This document shows, piece after piece, positions 5,913-12,583 of a DNA stretch of 13,591 nt. Position numbers and translations under genes: made by a program. This stretch comes from JABSQH01 sp039194665 (GTDB taxonomy: Bacteria > Actinomycetota > Acidimicrobiia > Acidimicrobiales > Ilumatobacteraceae), in the NCBI GenBank assembly GCA_039194665.1, contig JBCCVW010000124.1:1-13591 (forward strand), in the 5' to 3' direction. Each line of letters opens with the position of its first letter. The stretch's first letter is position 1. The notes below the pieces were generated by a model. The model ran no database searches. It was not told the origin of the DNA and saw nothing but the letters and a program-made list of their open reading frames with translations.

Positions 5913-6203
5913 GTGCCTGCAGAGACCCACGTTGAACACGGTCCGCTCGGTCGTGACGAGATCTTCGAGATCGTCCGCGACCGCCTCGCCGACATTCTGG
6001 AGATCGAGCCCTCGACCATCACCGAAGGGCAGTCGTTCGTCGACGATCTCGACGCCGATTCGTTGGCATTGATCGAGCTGGTCGAAGCCCTCGAAGAGGA
6101 GTTGAGCGATCGCACCACCGGGTTCCGCATCGAAGACGAGGACCTCGAAGACTTGAAGACGGTGCGCGACGCCGTCGACTACGTCCACGAGCGCGCCAGC
6201 TGA
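5913..6203 (+). CDS. acpP: Acyl carrier protein
   Basis: Acyl carrier protein holds growing fatty acyl chains on a 4'-phosphopantetheine arm derived from CoA. The 96-residue product contains the attachment motif DADSLALIELV (47-57), with S50 in the DSL core as the modified serine, and a strongly acidic helix II/III region. It is longer than the usual 75-85 residues because of a 12-14-residue N-terminal tail and a C-terminal helix. The frame is open far upstream inside plsX; GTG 5913 is chosen because it directly follows the -10 box and gives a sensible ACP. It lies between plsX and rnc, close to the common acpP-rnc pairing, but without fabD, fabH, fabG or fabF beside it. A role as the ACP of primary fatty-acid synthesis is likely; a specialised carrier cannot be excluded without knowing whether the genome has another ACP. 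Confidence 0.9.
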   Translation: MPAETHVEHGPLGRDEIFEIVRDRLADILEIEPSTITEGQSFVDDLDADSLALIELVEALEEELSDRTTGFRIEDEDLEDLKTVRDAVDYVHERAS

Positions 6204-6213
6204 GTCGCCGTGG

Positions 6214-6219
6214 GCGAGG
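6214..6219 (+). promoter_or_regulatory. Probable ribosome binding site of rnc
   Basis: GCGAGG, 4 nt before ATG 6224, in the 20-bp gap after acpP. There is no TANNNT box in this gap, so rnc is probably expressed from the acpP promoter. Confidence 0.5.
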
Positions 6220-6223
6220 CTCG

Positions 6224-6910
6224 ATGACGTCGCTCGCCGATCTGGACGAGCTCGCCGCAGCACTCGGCCACCAGTTCGATCGGCCCGCGTTGCTCCGGCA
6301 AGCGCTCGCACATCGGTCGTGGGTCGCTGAACACGACGGCGAGCCGAGCAACGAGCGCCTCGAGTTCCTCGGCGACGCGGTGCTCGGCTGGGCCATCGCC
6401 GACATCGTGTACCGCCGGTACGGGCACTTCCACGAGGGCCAGCTGACCGATCTGCGCAAGAGCGTGGTGAACGCAGTGGCGCTCGCCGAGGTTGCCGCCG
6501 AGATCAACTTGGGTGCGCACATCCTGCTCGGAAAGGGTGAGGCGGCGGCGGGTGGTGCCGACAAGCCGTCGATTCTGTCCGACGCATTCGAAGCGGTGCT
6601 CGGCGCGGTGTACCTCGACGGCGGCGCCGAGGCGGCGTTCGGAGTGGTCGACCGGTGCTTCTCCGATCGGCTACCCGAATCGGCCGACGACCTCGATCAC
6701 CTCGACCACAAGACGATGTTGCAAGAGCTGCTCGCCAGTGCCGGTCGCAGCGCCCCCGAGTACCGGGTGAGCGAGAGCGGTCCCGACCACGCGAAGACGT
6801 TTCACGCTCGCGTGATCGTCGATGGCGAAGCGATCGGCGCCGGCGATGGGCGGTCGAAGAAAGCCGCCGAGCAGGCGGCGGCCACCGAGGCCTGCGCTGC
6901 GCTCGGCTGA
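6224..6910 (+). CDS. rnc: Ribonuclease III
   Basis: RNase III cleaves double-stranded RNA and processes the rRNA precursor. The 228-residue protein has the normal two-domain layout. The catalytic domain (about 1-155) carries the signature NERLEFLGDAVL (43-54). E44, E47 and D51 in that signature, with D120 and E123 in SDAFEAVLGA, correspond to the metal-binding residues of the E. coli enzyme. A double-stranded RNA-binding domain (about 162-228) starts with DHKTMLQELL and ends with the KKAAEQAAA helix (212-220). It follows acpP by 20 bp and precedes mutM by 3 bp, so acpP-rnc-mutM looks like one transcription unit. The order rnc-mutM-smc-ftsY is shared with mycobacteria and streptomycetes. No key residue is missing. 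Confidence 0.97.
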   Translation: MTSLADLDELAAALGHQFDRPALLRQALAHRSWVAEHDGEPSNERLEFLGDAVLGWAIADIVYRRYGHFHEGQLTDLRKSVVNAVALAEVAAEINLGAHILLGKGEAAAGGADKPSILSDAFEAVLGAVYLDGGAEAAFGVVDRCFSDRLPESADDLDHLDHKTMLQELLASAGRSAPEYRVSESGPDHAKTFHARVIVDGEAIGAGDGRSKKAAEQAAATEACAALG

Positions 6911-6913
6911 ACC

Positions 6914-7753
6914 GTGCCCGAGCTACCAGAGGTCGAGACCGTGCGTCGTGGCCGGGGCCCGCGCGGGGCCGGCCGCAGGATTGAACACGTGTGGATTGGC
7001 CGCGAACGTGTGGTGCGCCGGACCTCGCGTGAGGAGCTGATCGCCGGATTGACCAATACGACGATCGAGCGCGCCGACCGACGGGGGAAGTACCTGTTGC
7101 TCCCGCTCGACTCCGGTGATGCGGTGATGATCCATCTGCGGATGAGTGGCCAGGTACTGCTGGTGCCGGCCGATACACCGCGCGCCGACCACACTCACGT
7201 GGTGGCCACGCTCGATGGCGGCGCCGACGAACTGCGCTTCGTCGATCCACGGACCTTCGGCGAAATGGTGGTGTTCGATCCGGACCGGGTCGGCGAGGTG
7301 CTCCCCGAGCTGGCGCGACTCGGCCCCGATCCGATCGCGGAGGGCTTCCCCAGAGCGCTGCTGCGCGACATCGTCATGAGTACGTCGCGCGGGCTGAAAT
7401 CTCTGCTTCTCGACCAGCACCGCATCGCGGGGATCGGCAATATCTATGCCGACGAGATCTTGCACGCCGCCCGGCTCAGACCCGACCGGCCGGCCAACTC
7501 GCTCGACTCGCGGGCGATCACCCGGCTGCATCGCTCGATTCTCGATGTGCTCTCGCGCGCCGTCGAGGCCGGCGGCTCGACACTGCCCGATAGCCGCTAC
7601 GTCGACCTGCTCGGCGATGGCGGTTGGTTTCAGTTCGAACACCGGGTCTACGGACGCACGGGGGAGCGATGCAGTACCTGTGGCAGAGGCTGGATCCGAC
7701 GCACCGTGGCGGCCGGCCGAAGCACGCATTTCTGTCCGGTCTGTCAACGCTGA
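6914..7753 (+). CDS. mutM: Formamidopyrimidine-DNA glycosylase (Fpg/MutM)
   Basis: Fpg removes 8-oxoguanine and formamidopyrimidines from oxidised DNA and cleaves the abasic site by beta,delta-elimination. The 279-residue protein starts with GTG and reads MPELPEVETV, so after methionine removal P2 is the catalytic N-terminal proline and E3 its partner. K59 in DRRGKYLLL is the conserved lysine. The helix-two-turn-helix includes GIGNIYADEILHAARLRP (173-190). The C-terminal zinc finger has C253, C256, C274 and C277, with R269 in GRSTHFCPVCQ. GTG 6914 is chosen because the family requires PELPEVE directly after the start; it lies 3 bp after the rnc stop. The short segment RGRGPRGAG (12-20) is more basic and glycine-rich than I would expect in this region. 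Together with nth and recG it gives the window three DNA repair genes. Confidence 0.96.
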   Translation: MPELPEVETVRRGRGPRGAGRRIEHVWIGRERVVRRTSREELIAGLTNTTIERADRRGKYLLLPLDSGDAVMIHLRMSGQVLLVPADTPRADHTHVVATLDGGADELRFVDPRTFGEMVVFDPDRVGEVLPELARLGPDPIAEGFPRALLRDIVMSTSRGLKSLLLDQHRIAGIGNIYADEILHAARLRPDRPANSLDSRAITRLHRSILDVLSRAVEAGGSTLPDSRYVDLLGDGGWFQFEHRVYGRTGERCSTCGRGWIRRTVAAGRSTHFCPVCQR

Positions 7754-7763
7754 TGGTCCCACT

Positions 7764-7779
7764 TCGCGCGGGCGCGCGA
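7764..7779 (+). terminator. Short GC hairpin between mutM and smc, possible weak terminator
   Basis: TCGCGC (7764-7769) pairs with GCGCGA (7774-7779) around a 4-nt loop, 10 bp after the mutM stop. No T-run follows. Alternating GC makes other pairings possible, including with GCGCGC at 7791-7796. Confidence 0.25.
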
Positions 7780-7783
7780 CCGG

Positions 7784-7789
7784 TAGCTT
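7784..7789 (+). promoter_or_regulatory. Putative -10 box of smc (leaderless spacing)
   Basis: TAGCTT, 10 bp before GTG 7800. It lies between two alternating GC tracts (7772-7778 and 7790-7798). The predicted leader would be about 3 nt. Confidence 0.5.
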
Positions 7790-7799
7790 GGCGCGCGCT

Positions 7800-10700
7800 G
7801 TGTATCTCAAGCGCCTGACGTTGAAGGGGTTCAAGTCGTTTGCCGAGGCAACGACGATGGATCTCGAACCCGGAGTGACCGTTGTTGTCGGACCCAACGG
7901 GTCGGGCAAGTCGAACGTTGTCGATGCCATTGCCTGGGTCCTCGGCGCACAGGCCCCGAAGTCGGTGCGCAGCCAGAAGATGGACGATGTGATCTTTGCC
8001 GGCACCGCGAGCCGGCCGGCGCTCGGCCGCGCCGAGGTGTCGATCACCATCGACAACTCCGATGGCACGTTGGGCCTGGACCTCACCGAGATCACCGTGA
8101 CCCGGATTCTGTTCCGCACCGGCGAGTCCGAGTACGCGATCAACGGCGCCCCGTGCCGACTGCTCGACGTGCAGGAGCTGCTGTCCGATGCTGGCGTGGG
8201 CCGCCAGCAACACGTGATCGTCAGCCAGGGGCAGATCGACGCGGTGCTCAACGCCCGCCCGGAAGATCGTCGCTCGATCATCGAGGAAGCCGCAGGGGTC
8301 CTCAAGTTCCGCAAGCGCAAAGAGAAGGCGCAGCGTCGCCTCGACGCCACCGAAGCCAACCTGCTGCGCGTGCAAGATCTCCTGCGCGAGGTCCGCCGCC
8401 AGCTGCGCCCGCTCGAACGACAGGCCAAGGCCGCCGAGCGCCACGGTGAGCTGGTGGGCGAGCTCACCGAGCTGAAGACCTTCGTGCTCGGCCGTGAAAT
8501 CGCGTCCTGGCGGACCAAGCTCGAGTCGCTGGCCGCCACCCGACGTGACGGCGCCGCCGAAGAGCAGCGCATCAAGTCGGAGTTGGCCACGCTCGACACG
8601 GCAATCGTTGCTCTCGAAGCGCAACTCGCGGCGACCGGGGCCAACGACGTCGGCGACCGTCTCGTCCGCGTCGAGCAACTCCGCGAGCGGGCTCGGGGCA
8701 TTGCTGCGGTGCTCGTCGAGCGTCGCCGTTCGCTCGAACGTGATCGCGGTCAGGGCCTCGACGCCGGCGTGGTCGCTTCGCTCGAGGCCGACGCGGCACG
8801 CTTTCGCGATGAGCTGGCCGGCGTCGAGGTCGAACGCGCCGAGCTGGCACCGTTGGCCGATGAGTTGGCGATCGACGAAGCGACGTTCGAAGCGGCGCTC
8901 GGCGCTGCGGCTGACGAGTCCGACGAGTCCAGTGGCGGCAGCACGGCGGCGACCGCCGCCGCAGAGGTGCGCGGCGAGCTGCGCTCGATCCGCGCGGCGA
9001 TCGAGCGACTGGCGGCCGAACATCAGCGCCTCGACGCTCGGCGTACCCAGATGATCGAGCGGCGCGATGCCGCCGCAGCCGATGTCGAGCGGTTTCGTGC
9101 CGAGTGCGACGAGGCGAGCCGCGACGAAGCGCCGATCGCCGACCGAGCGGCCGCTGCCGAGGACCGACGCGCTGCTGCTGCGGCCGATCACGAGACGCGC
9201 GTCGAGACCCGTCAGCGACTGTCCGAAGAGGCATCGCGCTGGACCGCACGAGTCGAAGCGCTCGAGCAGGCGCTCGATGCGGCCCGCGCTCGTGCGGGCG
9301 CCGAACGTCTCGCCGACGTCGACGGCGTGCTCGGCACACTGCTCGAACTCGTCGAGATCGATCCGGGTTGGGAACCGGCGGTGGAAGCAGCCCTCGGTGA
9401 TGCGCTCACCGCTGTGGTGGTCGACGATCCTGGGGCCGGGCGGCGCGCCCTCGACGAGCTTCGCCACTCCGACACCAGCGGCGCCGTGCTGGCGATCGGT
9501 GCAGCCGAGCCGGCCGTGTCATCTCCCGCCGCCGGCGAGCGCATCCGCCCTCGCGTCCGCGGGCGCCGGGCTGGGGTCGACGGTCTCCTGAACACACTGC
9601 TGGCAAGCGCCGTGCGCGCCGCCGACGTGCCTGCCGCAATCGACATCGCATTGGCCCATCCCGATCTCGTCGTCGTCACCCCGTCCGGCGACCGATTGGC
9701 ACGTGCCGGATGGCGGGTCGGGGCCGCCAGCGGTGGCGCCACCGCCGCCGCGCTCGACGACGCCCGCGATCGAGCCGCCGCCGCCGAGCGTGAGCACGCC
9801 GCCGCCGCTCGTGCCGTGGACGAAGCGACTGCCGAACTCGCCGCAGCACGCGCCGCCGAGGGTGAGGTCACCCGCCAACTCGACGCCAACGACGCCCGCC
9901 TCGCCGCAGCAGCCGAAGGGCTCGCCCAGGCGCAGGGCCAGGCGCGTGAGGCCGCAGCGGAAGTCGAAACGATCGAACGGGCGCTCACCGACGCCGACGG
10001 CGGGGCCGAACGCGAACGAGCGCGGATCGTGGAGCTCGAGGGCCTGTTGCCGGCGCTCGAGTCCGACGAGGCGGCCGAATCCGAGGCAGCCCGGCTCGCC
10101 CGCGAACGTCGCGCTGAGCTCGATGCGCGACGGGCGTTGTTGACGTCGCGCCGCTCCGACATCGATGTACGCGTCGCCGGGCTCGACGAACGCCAGCAAC
10201 TGCTGACTACCCGTCTCGCCGAGACCGAGCAGCGGTTGGCCGACGATGCGGAGGCGCGACAGCAGGCCGAGGAGCGCCGTGTGGCGATCGAGCGAGCGCT
10301 CGTGGCGATCGACCGACTGGCTGCGTTGGTGGAGACACACCGGGTGGTCGTCGAGTCCCACCACGATCGACTCGTCGAAGAACGTCGTCGCCAGAGCGAC
10401 GAGGTGCGCGAGCTGACCACGCAACTCGGCGAACGCCGGGCCGCTCGGCACGATGACGAACGTGCGCTCGAAGCGTGGCGCGAACGCGTGCGTCAGGCTG
10501 AGCTCGGCGAAGCCGAGGCCACGCTGCGGCTCGAGACGACGATCGAGACGCTGCGCCGCGATCTCGACATCGAGCCGGCCACGGCCGAGGCAGCGGAGAT
10601 GCCCGAGCTCCCCGACGGGGCGACGCCGGCCGGCCGGGTACGCGAACTCGAACGTGAGCTCAAACTGCTCGGGCCGATCAACCCGCTGGCGCTCGAGGAG

Positions 10701-11294
10701 TTCAACGAGCTGCAAACCCGCCACGGCTTTCTCGAGGAACAACTCGAAGACGTTCGTTCCACGCGCCGTGAGCTGTCGCGGGTGATCCACGCCATCGACG
10801 CCGAGATCCAGAACGTGTTCGCGTCCGCCTTTGCCGACGTGAGCGAGAACTTCACGAAGCTCTTCGGCCTCCTGTTCCCGGGCGGAACCGGCCGCCTGGC
10901 GTTGACTGCGCCCGACGACCTGCTGAACACCGGGATCGAGATCGAAGCGAAGCCGAGCGGCAAGAACGTCAAGAAGCTGTCGCTGCTCTCGGGCGGGGAG
11001 CGGAGCCTCACGGCGCTGGCCTATCTGTTCGCCGTGTTCCGTTCGCGGCCGTCGCCGTTCTACGTGATGGACGAGGTCGAAGCGGCCCTCGACGACGTCA
11101 ACCTGCACCGCTTCCTTGGACTGGTCGCCGAGTTCCGCTCCGATGCTCAGCTGATCATCGTGTCGCACCAGAAGCGCACCATGGAGGCCGGCGACATCCT
11201 GCTCGGCGTCAGCATGCAGCCTGGTGGTTCGAGCAAGGTCGTCACCGAAAGGCGTAATGATTCACTCGGCCTCACCGAAAGCGTGAGCGCGTAG
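7800..11294 (+). CDS. smc: Chromosome segregation protein SMC
   Basis: SMC is the ATPase of the bacterial condensin complex (with ScpA and ScpB, not in this window), which compacts and segregates chromosomes. The 1164-residue length is typical. The N-terminal head contains Walker A GPNGSGKS (31-38). A long coiled coil, rich in A, E and R, runs from about 170 to 500. The hinge (about 505-640) includes VEIDPGWEPAVEAALGDAL and ends near GWRVGAASGG. A second coil runs to about 1000. The C-terminal head has the ABC signature LSGGER (1063-1068) and Walker B FYVMDEVEAALDD, with D1091 and E1092. The frame is open upstream inside mutM; GTG 7800 is chosen because it begins MYLKRLTLKGFKSF, the universal SMC N-terminus. 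A -10 box 10 bp upstream suggests its own promoter. The long minus-strand frames across this gene are codon-bias shadows. Confidence 0.97.
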   Translation: MYLKRLTLKGFKSFAEATTMDLEPGVTVVVGPNGSGKSNVVDAIAWVLGAQAPKSVRSQKMDDVIFAGTASRPALGRAEVSITIDNSDGTLGLDLTEITVTRILFRTGESEYAINGAPCRLLDVQELLSDAGVGRQQHVIVSQGQIDAVLNARPEDRRSIIEEAAGVLKFRKRKEKAQRRLDATEANLLRVQDLLREVRRQLRPLERQAKAAERHGELVGELTELKTFVLGREIASWRTKLESLAATRRDGAAEEQRIKSELATLDTAIVALEAQLAATGANDVGDRLVRVEQLRERARGIAAVLVERRRSLERDRGQGLDAGVVASLEADAARFRDELAGVEVERAELAPLADELAIDEATFEAALGAAADESDESSGGSTAATAAAEVRGELRSIRAAIERLAAEHQRLDARRTQMIERRDAAAADVERFRAECDEASRDEAPIADRAAAAEDRRAAAAADHETRVETRQRLSEEASRWTARVEALEQALDAARARAGAERLADVDGVLGTLLELVEIDPGWEPAVEAALGDALTAVVVDDPGAGRRALDELRHSDTSGAVLAIGAAEPAVSSPAAGERIRPRVRGRRAGVDGLLNTLLASAVRAADVPAAIDIALAHPDLVVVTPSGDRLARAGWRVGAASGGATAAALDDARDRAAAAEREHAAAARAVDEATAELAAARAAEGEVTRQLDANDARLAAAAEGLAQAQGQAREAAAEVETIERALTDADGGAERERARIVELEGLLPALESDEAAESEAARLARERRAELDARRALLTSRRSDIDVRVAGLDERQQLLTTRLAETEQRLADDAEARQQAEERRVAIERALVAIDRLAALVETHRVVVESHHDRLVEERRRQSDEVRELTTQLGERRAARHDDERALEAWRERVRQAELGEAEATLRLETTIETLRRDLDIEPATAEAAEMPELPDGATPAGRVRELERELKLLGPINPLALEEFNELQTRHGFLEEQLEDVRSTRRELSRVIHAIDAEIQNVFASAFADVSENFTKLFGLLFPGGTGRLALTAPDDLLNTGIEIEAKPSGKNVKKLSLLSGGERSLTALAYLFAVFRSRPSPFYVMDEVEAALDDVNLHRFLGLVAEFRSDAQLIIVSHQKRTMEAGDILLGVSMQPGGSSKVVTERRNDSLGLTESVSA

Positions 11295-11309
11295 CGGCCG
11301 GACGGGCGA

Positions 11310-11322
11310 GCGCCATGGGCGC
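11310..11322 (+). terminator. Short hairpin after smc, possible weak terminator
   Basis: GCGCC (11310-11314) and GGCGC (11318-11322) form a perfect 5-bp stem around ATG, 15 bp after the smc stop. No T-run follows. The rest of the 98-bp gap to ftsY holds only the ftsY -10 box. Confidence 0.25.
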
Positions 11323-11377
11323 GAGTTCGGGAGGCGAGGAAGAGGCCGCCAGGCCGACCGAGCCCGATCATCACGGA

Positions 11378-11383
11378 TAGCGT
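11378..11383 (+). promoter_or_regulatory. Putative -10 box of ftsY (leaderless spacing)
   Basis: TAGCGT, identical to the box of the DUF177 gene, 9 bp before ATG 11393. The predicted leader is about 2 nt. Confidence 0.55.
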
Positions 11384-11392
11384 CCTCCGACG

Positions 11393-12538
11393 ATGGGCTT
11401 TGAAGTCGTCTTTCTCGTCCTGGCGGTGCTCGTCGTTGCCTTCGGGATCGGAGTCATTGTCGTCAGCCGGCGCAACGCGGCCCGCGATACACCGCCTCCT
11501 GCTGCGCCGCCGCGCCCTGCGGTGCCGCCTCCAGAGGGCGACACGCTCGTCGAACCCGACACGCCGACGCTGGACGAGCCCGAATCAGTCGTCGTCGAGC
11601 CTGAACCGGTTGTCGAGCCAGAACCCGTCGCGCCGCTGTCGTTGCGCGAGCGGTTGTCGAAGGCGCGGGCCACCTTTGCGGGTGCGTTCAGCGGCGTGCT
11701 CGGCCGCAGCGGTGTCGGCGAGGAGTCGTTCGAGGATCTCGAAGAGGCCCTGTTGCGCGCCGACGTGGGTATCGGCATCACCACCGAGTTGCTCGACGGG
11801 TTGCGGGAACGGGTCGAGGCGAAGGAGATCACCGAGCCCGAGCAGCTCCTCGATGCGCTCCAGGCCGAGATGGGCGGCCGCCTCGACGGGGCCGACCGCT
11901 CGCTCCACTTCGAGTCGATCGACGACGGACCCAACGTGTGGATGTTCGTCGGCGTCAACGGTGTGGGCAAGACGACCACGATTGGGAAGGTCGCCAACCA
12001 GCAGGTCGCCGACGGCCGCAGCGTGTTGATGGCCGCAGGCGATACGTTCCGCGCCGCAGCCGCTGAACAGCTGACAACGTGGGCCGAGCGATCCGGCGCT
12101 GACATCGTCCGCGGGAACGAGGGAGGCGATCCCAGCTCGGTCGTGTTCGACGCGGTCGAGCGCGCGACGGCACGCGACGTCGATCTGGTGCTCGCGGACA
12201 CCGCCGGGCGGTTGCATACCAAAACGAACCTGATGGAAGAGCTGCGCAAAGTGCGGCGCGTTGCCGAGAAAGGCACCGGCACCGTCACCGAGACGCTCCT
12301 GGTGATCGATGCCACCACCGGCCAGAACGGCCTCACCCAGGCACGCGAGTTCGGCGAGGCGACCGATGTCACCGGCGTCGTCCTCACCAAACTCGACGGT
12401 TCGGCCAAGGGCGGCATCGTGTTCGCCGTCGAAACCGAGCTCGGCATCCCCGTCAAGCTGGTCGGCGTCGGCGAAACGATCGGTGATCTCATCGCCTTCG
12501 ACCCCGACGAGTTCGTGTCGGCGCTGTTCGCTCGCTAG
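11393..12538 (+). CDS. ftsY: Signal recognition particle receptor FtsY with N-terminal membrane helix
   Basis: FtsY is the GTPase receptor that docks the signal recognition particle and its ribosome at the membrane. The 381-residue protein begins with a strongly hydrophobic segment (about 4-24) followed by SRRNAAR, a predicted single membrane helix with a cytoplasmic body. A proline/glutamate-rich linker (about 32-80) replaces the long acidic A domain of E. coli FtsY. The N domain (about 82-165) is followed by the G domain: P-loop GVNGVGKT (187-194), DTFRAAA (217-223), DTAGR (269-273), TKLDG (332-336) and the closing GVGE (358-361). Related N-terminal helices occur in other actinobacterial FtsY proteins. 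It has its own -10 box 98 bp after smc. ffh, its partner GTPase, starts 45 bp downstream. Confidence 0.97.
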   Translation: MGFEVVFLVLAVLVVAFGIGVIVVSRRNAARDTPPPAAPPRPAVPPPEGDTLVEPDTPTLDEPESVVVEPEPVVEPEPVAPLSLRERLSKARATFAGAFSGVLGRSGVGEESFEDLEEALLRADVGIGITTELLDGLRERVEAKEITEPEQLLDALQAEMGGRLDGADRSLHFESIDDGPNVWMFVGVNGVGKTTTIGKVANQQVADGRSVLMAAGDTFRAAAAEQLTTWAERSGADIVRGNEGGDPSSVVFDAVERATARDVDLVLADTAGRLHTKTNLMEELRKVRRVAEKGTGTVTETLLVIDATTGQNGLTQAREFGEATDVTGVVLTKLDGSAKGGIVFAVETELGIPVKLVGVGETIGDLIAFDPDEFVSALFAR

Positions 12539-12567
12539 CACCGACTGCCGCCGTCGCGCTCCAGCGG

Positions 12568-12573
12568 TACCCT
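12568..12573 (+). promoter_or_regulatory. Putative -10 box of ffh (leaderless spacing)
   Basis: TACCCT, 10 bp before ATG 12584. It lies within a 6-bp perfect inverted repeat, GACTGC (12543-12548) and GCAGTC (12575-12580), which could be an operator or chance. Confidence 0.5.
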
Positions 12574-12583
12574 TGCAGTCCTG

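Noticed and set aside
7518..11168. Long minus-strand open frames of 649 and 549 codons across mutM/smc
   Set aside because: They mirror the GC-rich codon pattern of smc, have no recognisable motif, and overlap a fully supported SMC protein with head, hinge and signature motifs.
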